Assembly (NCBI GenBank): GCA_030847615.1
Contig: JAUMIR010000001.1
Span: 33,541,501 to 33,605,500, forward strand
Direction of reading: 5' to 3'
DNA length: 64,000 bases
Origin: Gambelia wislizenii
Taxonomy: Eukaryota > Chordata > Lepidosauria > Squamata > Crotaphytidae
Part shown: positions 10,703 through 22,010 of the stretch, one piece after another
How the letters are laid out: each line of letters starts with the position of its first letter
Numbering within the stretch: position 1 is the stretch's first letter
The notes under the pieces: generated by a model
The model's database searches: none
Told to the model about the DNA's origin: nothing
The model's input: only the letters and a program-made list of their open reading frames with translations
Translations under genes and position numbers: made by a program

Positions 10703-11025
10703 AAAAATGAAAATATTGATTTCAGTTCACTTGGCCACATATATCTATGTAAAATGAACATACTGTCCACATTTGTAAATTAGGTGTTGCACACATTTCT
10801 GTCTTTATGATGGAACTACACCCCAAAATACAGGATATATATATACTTGGCATCTTGTTCCATTGTCTAAAAGTTTTCTAACCCTCAAATAGCAGACATC
10901 CCTTATACTAAGGGACACCTGTCAGCCCTATATGGGACAAGCTTTCTTGCCCTCAAATAAGAGGCATCCCTTATAATAGGTGGCAATCCTACTTCAGGAG
11001 TAAATTCCACTGTATTCAGTTTAGC
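10703..11025. other. Intronic sequence, nothing recognised
   Basis: Two similar internal phrases (CCTCAAATAGCAGACATCCC and CCTCAAATAAGAGGCATCCC, about 70 bp apart) suggest a small diverged duplication. Otherwise featureless. Confidence 0.4.
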
Positions 11026-11037
11026 ATATTCCTTATA

Positions 11038-13059
11038 TCTCTCTCTGGCTTTTCTTCGCAAATGAAGATTCAGGAAGGACTCATCCTGTACTTTCTGCAA
11101 GCGCACTGATGACTAAAAAGGCCAATCCGAGATAAACAAGTCTGGTTGCAGAAAGAACAGAAGGTCTCCTTGAGTGATGTTTCTGGGTTGTGATTCTTTC
11201 TTTTTTTTTTCCATTATTTTTTATTGTTGTTTTGATTACATATGATAATCCATAAAAGTAAATACATACACTTAACATATATCTAAAACATTTCAATTAC
11301 TGCTCATCAAAGTATTAAACATTTACCGAAAGGGCTAGATTATTATACAATTCTCTACATTAAATTTCAACTTTTACCTCAATATCCTAAACATCACCCT
11401 TTCCAAATTTCCAATTTTCCAATGCACATTTTCTTCATTTCTTCTGAATGACAATAATTAACCATTCTCCACAACTTTATATCTTAACAATACATTCTTC
11501 GTTCCTTACTTCTTTTTCCTTTTAAGTTTGGGTATCTATTCTTACTCTTCTCACCAGGCCCCTGTCCCTTCAATTTCCTTTCAACCTAGTCTGTGCTCTT
11601 CTTTTACATATTTTCAGTACTCACATTTATTATTGATTAAGTCCTCCTCCTGTTCTCAATATTTATTAATTAACACATCTGGATGATAATTCTTTTCCCA
11701 TTCCTTACTTATTATACTTTAATTTCCTTAGAAGCATAATATTGCTTCTTTTCCCCATTTCTCCTTCCAAAGAGGTAATAGACATCTCCATTCATCCCTA
11801 AAGTCCTCCACTGTTTTATCTTTTAACAGTAGGGTTAATTTATACAATACTGTATTGGTTGTGATTCTTTCTGTGTTGTTTCTCTTCAAGACTTGTTCGG
11901 CGTGAGTTCTCAAATAAGACTGCAGCATTGTGGATAGTGCGTCTCCATGCCTCCCGATGTGAGGCCAGGGCGGACCATTGTTGGTGATCAATTTGGCCGA
12001 GCCTGAGATGTTGTTTCAGGGAGTCCTTGCATCGCTTTTTTGGAGCGCCCCTCTTACACTGACCCACGGCGAGTTCACCGTAGAGTACTATTTTTGGGAG
12101 GCGATGGTCCCCCATCCTAGAAACATGCCCTGCCCAGCACATCTGTGTTCTCAATATCATGGCCTCAATGCTGGTGATCCCTGCTTGCTCAAGGACAGCA
12201 ACATTCGTCACATAGTCAGCCCAGTGTATATTTAGGATTGTGCGTATACAGCGCTGATGAAAGCGTTAACATTTGTTGACCTCACCAAAGCCTTCTACAC
12301 TGTGAGTAGAAAACGTCTGTGGCAGATCCTGGAAAGACTAGGATGTCCCCCCCAATTCCTTAAAATTATTATCTTGCTACACAAGGGCCAGCATGGTCAA
12401 GTCAGATATGGTGATGCGCTTTCAGAGCCCTTTCTAATAACTAATGGAGTGAAGCAAGGTTGTGTTCTTGCTCCAACTTTATTTACAATCTTCTTCAGAA
12501 TGATGGTCCAAAGGGCTACGGCAGAGCTTGAAGACGAAGACGGCATCTATGTACGTTACCGTACTGATGGTAGTTTGTTTAACTTAAGCCATCTGAGAGC
12601 TTGCACTAAGACTCTAAACTATCTAGTCCGTGAGCTGCTCTTCGCTGACGATCCTGCCCTTGTTGCCCACACAGAAGCAGCTCTGCAGCGCCTAACATCC
12701 TGCTTCGCAACAGCTGCAGAGCTGTTTGGGCTGGAAGTCAACCTGAAGAAAACGTAAGTTCTTTACCAGCCTGCACCACAGGACGAACGCCACCATACCC
12801 ACATTGCCGTTGGGAAATCTGTGCTTAAGTCTGTTCAGCAGTTCACCTACCTGGGAAGCATCATCTCCACAGATGCCAAGATTGACAAAGAGATCGACCA
12901 CAGATTAGCAAAGGCATATAGCACATTTGGAAGACTTTACAAAACAGTCTGGAGTAATAAACACCTGAGGCGAAGCACAAAAATCAGTGTGTACAGATCC
13001 ATTGTACTGTCTATTCTCCTTTATGGGTCTGAAACATGGGTCGCCTATCGCCAGCACTT
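11038..13059 (-). mobile_element. 5'-inverted (twin-primed) non-LTR LINE insertion
   Basis: Two parts of one LINE lie head-to-head. The sense 3' part (minus strand, about 12262 down to 11038) encodes the C-terminus, with FHQRC, HWADYVTNVAVLEQAG and GHVSRMGDHRLPK. The inverted part (plus strand, about 12263-13055) encodes the RT, with FVDLTKAF, a GVKQGCVLAPTLF motif, LLFADDPALVAH as the catalytic box, and LKSVQQFTYLGSIIS. Compared with the uninverted copy at 16.3-17.1 kb, the parts abut with only about ten bases missing. A perfect 12-bp duplication, ATATTCCTTATA, flanks the whole insertion (11026-11037 and 13060-13071). The family has a C-terminal Cys/His-rich segment; I cannot place its clade with certainty. 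The RT is broken and not functional. Confidence 0.9.
11202..11856 (-). mobile_element. Nested L1-type LINE 3' fragment with 16-bp target duplication
   Basis: The insertion is about 655 bp within the sense half of the twin-primed LINE. On the minus strand it begins with the ORF2 C-terminus LLLKDKTVEDFRDEWRCLLP followed by LWKEKWGKE, then an AT-rich 3' UTR and a poly-A tail (T-run at the left end). The host phrase GGTTGTGATTCTTTCT is duplicated exactly at 11186-11201 and 11857-11872. The 16.3-kb copy has it once, uninterrupted, which proves the insertion. Strongly 5'-truncated. Confidence 0.9.
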
Positions 13060-13104
13060 ACAACTTACAATATTCCTTATAGATGCTAGGAATACTAGTT
13101 GTAG

Positions 13105-13570
13105 CTATAACAGCAACAATAATTTTTTACTCACCTCTCCCTATGGATCAAAGCAGTGAACAAAACAGATAAACATCTAACATATAACACCCATTAAAGA
13201 CACAAACACATAACATCAATTTAAAAAGCAAATATGATAAAAAGAACCTATTGAAGTAATCAGTCCTTATTTAAAATTCATAATTTAAAATCCACAATTT
13301 AAAAATCGTCTGGATAAGCCTGCCAGAAGAGACTGGTCTTTAATGCTGTTTTGAATTTGGATAGCGTATTCAGCTGTCTAATCTCTTCAGGCAGGTTGTT
13401 CCAGAGGCTAGGGGCGGCTGAAGAAAAAGTCCTCTGGGTGACAGTCCTAGTCCTGGGTGAGTGGAGTAAATGTCCCCAGAGGACCTAAGTGTACAGGGTG
13501 GATTATAAGGAGGAGGCTGTCCCATAGGTAATCTTTATTCTCTACCTTGCAAACTGTCAAGGGCTGGGCT
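13105..13570 (-). mobile_element. L2-like LINE 3' UTR and tail, antisense
   Basis: The left end TTTTTTACTCACCTCTCCCT then GGATCAAAGCAGTGAACAA is the recurrent LINE-end motif. Further right, GGATAAGCCTGCCAGAAGAG, CTCTTCAGGCAGGTTGTTCC and AGGGGCGGCTGAAG are phrases I associate with reptilian L2-like 3' regions. No open frame survives. Confidence 0.55.
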
Positions 13571-13800
13571 TCTAAGGCTGTGTGGTGCTGTTTTAAAGAT
13601 TTTTAAAGGTTTTTAGAGATCATTTTAGTATTTTTAATGTTTTAACTTATAAATTGTTTAATTGTTTTTTAAATGTTATATTTAGATTGTTATCTTTACT
13701 TTTGTATTGTTTTTAACTTGTTTTGCTTTAAATATGTTGTTAGCAGCATTGAGTCCTATTGTTAGGAGAAAGTCGGAATATAAATGAATAAAACAACAAC
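13571..13800 (+). mobile_element. LINE 3' UTR end, sense
   Basis: A T-rich 3' UTR ends GTTAGCAGCATTGAGTCCTA..GGAGAAAGTCGGAATATAAA followed by an A-rich tail. This is the sense counterpart of the LINE-end motif found antisense elsewhere, and it lies tail-out against the 13105-13570 copy. Confidence 0.5.
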
Positions 13801-13811
13801 CATATAGTAAA

Positions 13812-13850
13812 TAATAGTAATGATGATGATGATGATGATGATGATAATGA
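13812..13850. repeat. (ATG)n microsatellite
   Basis: A TGATGATGATG run flanked by AATAATAG; a diverged LINE-end motif (ACCTTTCTACCC..GTGGCTTACAAG) follows to about 13900. Confidence 0.85.
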
Positions 13851-14210
13851 TACATGATACCACCACCACTACCTTTCTACCCAGTGGCTTACAAGTAAAT
13901 TTTCATACTTTTTTGTCCTTTAAAAAAAGGAGGTAAATGAACAACACAAACAGAACAACTCCAGCCTTATTAGCAAGTAAAAACTATGAAGCATTCTCTA
14001 ATTTATCCTGCTGAAAGCCAGGCGAGCGGAACCGCTGTTTTTTGGCATCTAAAGTATAGTAAAGGAAGGTGCCAGGAAAATATATTTGAGGAGAATTGTC
14101 TAATTTGGGATGCCATAGCAGAAAAGGACTTTTCTGTCATACCACCCAACTCTTGAAGGTAGTGGTTGTGGGTCCTGCCTGTCGTTCTGTGCATTACTTT
14201 ATGGATATAG

Positions 14211-14935
14211 AATCATAGGATTGTAGAGCTGGATAGAATCATAGAACTGTAGAGTTGGAAGAGACCACGAGGGCCATCCAGTCCAACCCCCTGCCACGCA
14301 GGAAATCATGATCAAAGCATCCCTGACAGATGGCCATCCAGCCTCTGTTTAAAGACCTCCAAAGAAGAAGACCCCACCACGCTCCGAGGGAGTGTGTTCC
14401 ACTGCCGAACAGCTCTTATTGTCAAAAAGTTCCTCCTAATGTGGAATCTCTGTTCCTGGAGCTTGCATCCATTGCTCCGTGTTCCAGTCTCTGGAGCAGC
14501 AGAAAACAAGCCTGCTCCATCCTCAACATGACACCACTTCAAATACTTAAACAGGGCTATCATATCACCTCTTAACCGTCTTTTTTCCAGGCTAAACATA
14601 CCCAGCTCCCTAAGTCTCTCCTCATAAGGCATGGTTTCCAGACCTTTCACCATTTTAGTTGCCCTCCTCTGGACACGCTCCAATTTGTCAATATCCTTTT
14701 TGAGTTGTGGTGCCCAGAACTGGACACAGCATTCTAGGTGAGGTCTGACCAAGGCAGAATAGAGCGGCACTATTACTTCCCTTGATCTGGACACTATACT
14801 TCTATTGATGCAGCCCAAAATTGCATTGGCCTTTTTAGCTGCCGCATCACACTGTTGACTCATGTTCAACTTGTGGTCTACTAGGACTCCTAGATCCCTT
14901 TCACACATAGTCTCATACTGTACTTCCTTTTACTA
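14211..14935 (-). mobile_element. CR1 LINE, 3' part with partial ORF2
   Basis: The left end has the CR1 tail ATCATAGAACTGTAGAGTTG. The minus strand carries a 198-codon open frame (14908 down to 14312) with [56 protein letters not shown] and the terminal [14 protein letters not shown], the CR1 ORF2 C-terminus downstream of the RT core. 5'-truncated. A partial second tail-like piece (AGAATCATAGGATTGTAGAG) precedes it at about 14208-14230. Confidence 0.9.
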
Positions 14936-15950
14936 TTGCTATTTTTTATATGAAGCTTCTTGCTTGTTTCTCTGCAAAGTATCTGACAATCATGTATGTG
15001 TTAAAAACATCCCAGCCCCCAGGAAAGTCTTGTAACATTTCCCTGTCAGGTCATCTAGAGATGATTCTTAATCATTCCAGATGATCAGCAGAGCGACTCT
15101 TTGCAACCTGGTTATAATAATAAGGCTCCCTGGTAAGCACGTATTGCCTTTGGTAGAGTTACTAGTCAAGACACAAATTAAAAACCAGTCAGACTAACTT
15201 CCATTAAACTATGCACCACATACACAATACAAATATTATGTGTCCACACACACATACAACATCTACACATGGTAACCCCAAATACCCTTTTTTTAAAAAT
15301 CCAAGAAAAGCTCCACAACAACCTCATGACCATATTGTTTTGTTGGAATTCCGATCCCAGTTTGTTGAACCTTGATTGCCACTGTGGGGACCTTTTCTAA
15401 CTATAAAATTTTATATGAGAATGAAAACTGGATTTATCTTGACAAAACCCTTCCCATGAATAAACAGCATGACCGTGATTACTAACCCCCTACATTCTTG
15501 CAAAAGATGTTCACCAATTCACAAAGACACATTTATAGACTAAACCTTGGCTTGTTTGAATTGTAACATTGCTACCACTGGAGTTCCATCCCAGACACTT
15601 AAATAAATAGAAATAAACTAAAGTAATAAACGCTGTATGTTTTATAAAGCTGCATGATCTGAAAAAAATTCTCCAGACTAACAACGTTTTAGTGAATGCA
15701 ATGCAGAAATTAATAATTTGAGGTCCCAGCCTAGTGTACGTTTGTGTGTTTGGGGGTGGGGAATAAAACAATGCATTCAGTTCTATAATATTCTAAGGCC
15801 GTGCCAATTCTCCACAAATTGTTTTTTGAGAGAAAGACCCAATTACTTTGGCTATGAACAAGTTCCAAAGCATACATGAAGCACCAAAGTGATACAATTT
15901 TCTCCCAATGGATAAGCCTAACAACACTGAGGACTAAAGCATGGAAATGT
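14936..15950. other. Intronic sequence, nothing recognised
   Basis: AT-rich with no recognised repeat or exon. Confidence 0.5.
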
Positions 15951-15951
15951 G

Positions 15952-16002
15952 CCTTTTGGGCTATAACTCCCACAATCTTTCAGTTACACTGGGAGCTATG
16001 CT

Positions 16003-16038
<36 letters not shown>

Positions 16039-16075
16039 TTGTAGTCTAAAAAGGTAAATTTTTCCAAGCTCCTTA
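15952..16075. mobile_element. Decayed palindromic MITE with internal (TG)n
   Basis: The left arm CTTTTGGGCTATAACTCCCA and right arm AAGTTGTAGTCTAAAAAGG are inverted relatives of the hAT-MITE phrase 'GGGAGTTGTAGTCC'. A (TG)n tract at about 15999-16034 has expanded between them. Confidence 0.5.
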
Positions 16076-16271
16076 GGATATGGGTAGAATAGGCTGATCA
16101 GTGTGTGCTGAAACTATGTTAGATTTCAAGGCATGACAACTTCTATTATTTTTGTCAGCTACACCTGTGGGAGGCTTCAAGTCAGGTTGAAAAGGGCACT
16201 AGGGAACTAGCCTATGTGTTAGGTATATTCTTCCAGATTATGAGTTCACGCCTTCAAGAACTTGTACTGCC

Positions 16272-17138
16272 TCCCTCTCTCTCTGGCTTTTCTTCGCAAA
16301 CGAAGATTCAGGAAGGACTCATCCCGTGCTTTCTGCAAGCGCACTGCTGACCGAAAAGGCCAATCCAAGATAAACAAGTCCGGTTGCAGAAAGCACAGCA
16401 GAAGGTCTCCTTGGGTGATGTTTCTGGGTTGTGATTCTTTCTGCGTTGTCGTTTCTCTTCAAGACTCGTTCGGCGTGAGTTCTCAAATAAGGCTGCAGCA
16501 TTGTGGATAGTGCGTCTCCATGCCTCCCGATGTGAGGCCAGGGCGGACCATTGTTGGTGATCAATTTGGCCGAGCCTGAGATGTTGTTTCAGGGAGCCCT
16601 TGTATCGCTTTTTTGGAGCACCCCTCTTACACTGATGCGTGGCAAGTTCACCGTAGAGTACGGTACTATTTTGGGGAGGCGATGGTCCTCCATCCTAGAA
16701 ATGTGCCCTGCCCAGCACAGCTATGTTCTCAATATCATGGCCTCAATGCTGATGATCCCTGCTTGCTCAAGGACAGCAACATTCGTCACATAGTCAGCCC
16801 AGTGTATATTTAGGATTGTGTGTATACAGTGCTGATGAAACCATTCGAGGAGTCGTAAGTGGTGGCGATAGGTGACCCATGTTTTAGACCCGTAAAGGAG
16901 AATGGACAGTACAATGGCTCTATACACACTGGTTTTTGTGCTTCACCTCCGGTGTTTATTACTCCAGACTCTTTTGTAAAGTCTTCCAAATGTGCTATAT
17001 GCCTTTGCTAATCTGTGATCAATGTGTTTGTCAATCTTGGCATCTGAGCAGATGATGCTTCCCAGGTAGGTGAACTGCTGAACGGACTTAAGCACAGATT
17101 TGCCGACGGCAATGTGGGGATGATGGTGTTCATCCAAT
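16272..17138 (-). mobile_element. Uninverted, 5'-truncated copy of the twin-primed LINE family
   Basis: The minus strand reads continuously (frameshifts aside) from HPHIAVGKSVLKSVQQFTYL through AKAYSTFGRLYKRVWSNKH, LLYGSKTWVTYRHHLRLLEW and HWADYVTNVAVLEQAG to the Cys/His-rich C-terminus and the same 3' end (TCTCTCTGGCTTTTCTTCGC) as the 11.0-kb copy. It begins at 17138, so the RT core is missing. It is the internal reference that shows both the inversion and the nested L1 in the other copy. No target duplication was found. Confidence 0.85.
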
Positions 17139-17387
17139 CTTGCATGAGGCTGACATGCATATAACTTGCTTCCCTCTAATCCTTCAAATTACTCAGAATA
17201 TCAAATTTAAATTATCATGTTTCCTTAGTTCCAAGTAAGGACCTGTGAATTTTGTGAATGTGAATTTTGAAATGCTAGAATTTCAGTCTTCACACATGAT
17301 GTTGGTTAGGTGTTAAGCTAGATGCCTGGGATGATACCCTGAAAATGGAGAAACCTGAACATAAAGATGTCATAGTTATTTTGGAGC

Positions 17388-17617
17388 CAGTATGGTGTAG
17401 TGGTTTAAGCGTTGGACCATGACTTTGGAGACCAGATTTCAAAATCTTGCTCAGCCCTGGAAACCCATTTGGTTACCTTGGGTAGGTCACACTCTCTCAG
17501 CCTCAGAGCAAGGCAAAAGTAAACACCCTCCGAACAATTTTTACTAAGAAAACCCCATGATAGGTTTGCCTTAGTGTTGTCATAAGTTGGAAATGACTTG
17601 AAGGCACACAACAACAA
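17388..17617 (+). mobile_element. tRNA-derived SINE with Bov-B-like tail (Sauria-SINE-like)
   Basis: Head GCCAGTATGGTGTAGTGGTT (A box TGGTGTAGTGG), a degenerate B box near CAGATTTCAAAATC, and body GGTCACACTCTCTCAGCC. The tail has GTTGTCATAAGTTGGAAATG and ACTTGAAGGCACACAACAAC. Full-length organisation and a diagnostic squamate repeat. Confidence 0.9.
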
Positions 17618-19620
17618 AGTAGTATAGGTGAAATAAATGCAGCTGAGCTTTTGTGTTGTAAATGGGCTGTCCCAGCTAACTCTTTCGTGCACACACAAAT
17701 ACATGTGCTCTCTCACACACATACAAACGGGGAGGGATTACTTTTTTTTTTACTTCTCCCATTTGCATGCAACTTTGACAATCTGGATACTGGTCACAAA
17801 GCCCAGTGAGTGGCACCTGTGATAGACTGTAATTCTGTGTGTAGTACCTAGTCCACAAGGGTCATTGATTTAGTCGATTATGCAGTTCCGTGATCATATT
17901 TCCTATTGGTCTTCACTCTCTTTTTTAAAAATATGCATTCTTTTAATTTTAACAGCACCAGAAACAAGGAATAATAATATAGTATCTAGTGTTTGTATAG
18001 TGCTTCCACATACTGAAAGTCATTCATGTAATCCTTGAAGCAGTAATTTAAAAGGAAGTCTTTATTATTTCCCCCCCAATATTGTAGAAGGGAGGATGGA
18101 GGCAAAGAAAGAGAGTTTTGTCTAAGGCAACTTGGTGAGTTCACAACAAAGGTGAGATTTGAACCAGAGATTTACAATGCAGTCATTCAACTATTAAGGT
18201 ATACAGTACTAGTTTATTTTTTCTCACTCTGCAGTGTTTTGTTCTGAATTTTGGTGGGGCAGTAAGTATGGACCCATGAATGTTTCTGCCATAGACTTAG
18301 ACACGTCATTTATGAATTCACTTTAAGATTTATTTATTTATTTATATTTAAAATATGAATAAAGAGGATTATTACAACAGATAAAAACAAGTGTTGTTTC
18401 TTTGTGTGTGTATATTTTTAAAAAATTGGAATGCCACACATTTGCAAAACCAAAATGCAGTTTGGACTGGACAGCGGGTGAATTGGCAATTGCTTTTGAA
18501 ATAAACTGTGTAGCTGTAAACTCCAATAGAAGAAAAACACTGAACGAAAATGAACAAATAACATACAGTGTCTCTTAATGTAAACATTTGCCTCTGCACT
18601 GGCCACCAAGAAGTCTGCAGTGATTGACAGCCATCCTGGGCTTTTTTTAAAAATTCCTGCGGCAGCACTGAAGTCAGTCAAAGTATATAGACAAAGCTAA
18701 GTGAATACCAGTTTGCCCAGTACAGGGGCTATTTTTTTTAAGGAAGTCTAACTCAAACCAGATGTTTTGCCTAGACTTGGAGTTTGCTGCTGCCAAGCAT
18801 CTCATCAGAGGTCAGAGTTCTGGGCTCGAGGCTCTGCTAGAATTCTTTCACAAATTGCTATTTGGTGAGGTTTTAATCCTAATGGAAAGAATAATGTGCT
18901 TGTAAAATCTGCAGTTATTACAAACACAGTATACATATTGTGGACTTCAAATGACTACATATTTCATTCCCATAAACAGGGAATTCAGATGAATGCTGTG
19001 TGTAATAGCTCTAGACGTTCAAACTTAAACCAAGGAAAGAGTTTATACTACTGTTAACCATTTGCATTCTTAACACCCCTGTAAACGGAACAGTAATCAT
19101 TGGCTTACAATTCGTAAGTCCAGCATTTAAAAAAAAAAAATAGGAAGAAGCATCTTTCTATTTTGAGAAGTTTTTCTAAAGTGTATTTTTTAAAAAATTA
19201 TTTGTGATAACCCTATTTGTAGTAACCAGATTGGCATTTTTGTATAAAGAGTGCTTGCAGTCTGCAAAATATTGTCATGTTTGTTTGTTTGCACTGAATT
19301 TTAACAGAGAACTGCTTTTGTGACATCAGATGTAAACTTGTCAACTTTCTTTTAAAACAGCAGGTAGCAATTGCGAAAAGTAACTATATAACATTTTAAA
19401 TGTCAGCTGCTATACATGTGTACATATTATTGTCAATATTGCTTGTAGAATGTAGCCTTCCCTCCTGATGTTTTTGACTGAAATCCCAGTAATCCACAAT
19501 GAGCATGGTCATTAGTTTGTTGTCTGGGGATGCTTGGAATTGTTCAATATAGAGGGCTGGGGAAGGCTGCTATTAGGAATAATTCTTCTCTGTTGTATGT
19601 TCCAATATACTTATAACCAT
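17618..19620. other. Intronic sequence, nothing recognised
   Basis: AT-rich with (TTTA)n near 18330. Overlapping short frames at 18338-18681 lie in three minus frames, which argues against any being coding. Confidence 0.5.
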
Positions 19621-19662
19621 ACAATAGCAGATAGACAGATATGTCTGTCTATCTGCTATTGT
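19621..19662. repeat. Perfect inverted repeat, 19-bp arms, 4-nt loop
   Basis: ACAATAGCAGATAGACAGA is followed by the loop TATG and then the exact reverse complement of the arm. There is no mismatch in 38 arm bases. No surrounding element could be identified. Confidence 0.95.
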
Positions 19663-21565
19663 GTGCACTAAGCAGATAACAGTAGACAATATATTATTGA
19701 CAGAAGCACTCAATTATGAAAACTTCGATACAGCATGCCAGTCCTCAAAAATTGAAATTGTGCTAGAAGAGAAATGTCATGTCCATTTGCCTAGTAGACA
19801 AGTTATTCTCCAGTCTAGATGCTACCTCAGAGAAGGCCTTGGCCATGTGTTTGTTGGCTGTGTGAAGGAATCCTCTGCTTATACCAGTGTACTCATGTAG
19901 GATCCCTTTCATACCTCTCAAATGCATAGTGGCATCACGGTATGTCAAACATGGGGGAGCAGGAGTAGCTGGCATTCACATGATGCTCTCAATCATACTT
20001 TCAGTTCATGAAATGGGGGTCATGTGAACCTGACAGAGTGGACTGGCCCTCTGTTATAACATACACAATGGGGGCCATATATATGGAACAGTTCTTTCAA
20101 CTGTGTGATGTGGCATAGTTTAATCAGGACTAGAGAAGTTGGTCTGGTATAATTACCGTAGATGTTTCAAAATTAATTGCAAAACTCCCCCAACCCCAAA
20201 GCTATGAAGCCCACTAGAAAGCTTTGGGAATTGACTTATCCTTCTTATGGCAAACATAAATTATTTATATGCAATAGTAAAACAGAACAAGTTAGGCAAA
20301 ATAAAACAAATTGTGCAAGTAGGCCTTGCTATTATAATTTGAAGTTTGCTATTTCTTTTTACAGAGTTGTAAAAAAAAATGCAGAATTCTGATGCCTCCC
20401 CCCCCCCCACCGTGAAGGAAACTTATAACCCTTGGCTATTCAAACTTTTGCTTGCTGGTGGGTCCCTCTCAGCTTCAGTCTGGGCCTCCACTGCTCCTTG
20501 CCAGTACCAGTACCCCAGTGGCACTATTATCTGTCCATCCTGGATGACGCTTGGCCATGTTGTATCTTTAAAAATGCAGTGTCTAAAAGGTATAACATGG
20601 TGTTTGCCTGGTGTTGATTGGGTGTGACGGGTCACTCTACTCCTGTGCCCAAAGTGCTGCCACAGCCAAATGAAACTGTGAGGGGGAAAGAGGGACTTCT
20701 GTGGCACTGCTGGGAGGATATAAGTGGTGGCAATGCAAGGCAGGGGCCTGATTGGGGCAGGCATCCAAGCATGCATTCCTGTGGATTTTTATGGAACTGC
20801 CCAAAGTATGTCAGATGCTGACTCCCCGCCTGCTTTGGTCTATAGCATGAGAACATTTGTATGATTCAGAAATCAATTCATGCCATTGTATTTGTCCACT
20901 TGCGGCCATGTTGATTCCTGGCTGTTACCTGAGAAAACTGTGCTGCACATACAGTCATCATGCCAGGGCTGAGATAATTGTTAAGTTTTCCTGTGGAATT
21001 CTGAGCTCTAAAACAGCAGGCTTTAGGTCTTCAGTCATGGTGCCAAGGAATTTGCACCAAGGGGTTAAGTAGCCATTAGAGAAGAATAGGCTATCTTTGC
21101 CTCAGTTAGTAAGGATACTGGTACCTCTGTAGCTAAAGGTACTCCTTTATTATTCTGCTGTTTTTCTTGCTGAACTTTAGAGGAGGCTAGAACAATGTCA
21201 GGGAAATTGTGCCAGCTGAAACAGTTTGGTGAGAACAGACACATTTCTTTACTTCAAGGATGGATGACCATAGAGTCCAGGAGCCATACTTACTTGATTT
21301 TCCAGCCCCATAGACTCTGTGGCCACATCTGCCCATTTCCCCCCAAAAAACCAGGTGGTTACTGCATTAGAATCTATTTTGGATCCATTGGTTCTTCCCT
21401 CCTCCCCCAGCTAGCCTTAAAATGGAGAAATGTATCCCCTGGAGCCTAGAAGGAGATGCATCTCCATTTTGAGGTTGAAATTTGCTATTGTTGGAGGCCT
21501 TGGTGAAGCATTGTGAGTTTTGACAGTCATATAATTCCCATCTCCTCTTTACTTAGTGGAGTTCA
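19663..21565. other. Intronic sequence, nothing recognised
   Basis: No exon or repeat family recognised. A poly-C run lies at 20398-20410. The open frames at 20379-20850 on both strands overlap and carry no known domain. Confidence 0.5.
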
Positions 21566-21567
21566 AA

Positions 21568-21715
21568 TGAAAGTCAGTGTGGTGTAGTAATTTGAGTGCT
21601 GGCCTTGGATTTTATGACATCAGGATTCAGATCCTGCTCAGCCTTGGAACCTTGGGGTGGTAATTTTGCAGAGGAGAGATAATTGCCTTTCCTCCCCTTT
21701 TAAGATGATGCTTTG
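21568..21715 (+). mobile_element. tRNA-derived SINE head (Sauria-SINE-like), 3'-truncated
   Basis: AGTCAGTGTGGTGTAGTAAT (A box) and CAGGATTCAGATCCTGCTCA (B box), then GATAATTGCCTTTCC in place of a normal body. The Bov-B-like tail is missing. Confidence 0.65.
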
Positions 21716-21766
21716 GCTAGATTCAAGCTCTTTACTCCAGTGAAATGTTACTATACCATTTAATTT

Positions 21767-21801
21767 AATAAAATCAAGGAATTTAATTCCTTGATTTTAT
21801 T
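21767..21801. repeat. Perfect inverted repeat, 17-bp arms, 1-nt spacer
   Basis: AATAAAATCAAGGAATT, then T, then the exact reverse complement of the arm. Extremely compact; such a palindrome could extrude as a cruciform. Confidence 0.95.
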
Positions 21802-22010
21802 GTACAAATAGTATTTTTACCTATGTAAGGAAGAGGTAAAACATTTGTTCCTTTTGGTTGTGCAGTAGATCAGATCACAAGGGCTTCTTCAGTAAGCAAA
21901 AGACAGTTTTACTTGTTTGTGTGGGGGGGTCTGTTTTTTGTGGGGTGGGTGGGTTGGCTAGTTCCTTACACTACCTGAAATCCCTTGAGTAACATTCCAC
22001 TATGAATATA

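Noticed and set aside
12257..12757. A separate plus-strand gene
   Set aside because: It is the inverted RT half of the twin-primed LINE, bounded by the 12-bp duplication of the whole insertion.
20379..20856. Overlapping open frames on both strands as short genes
   Set aside because: Mutually overlapping frames in ordinary sequence without domains; typical chance frames of a GC-richer patch.
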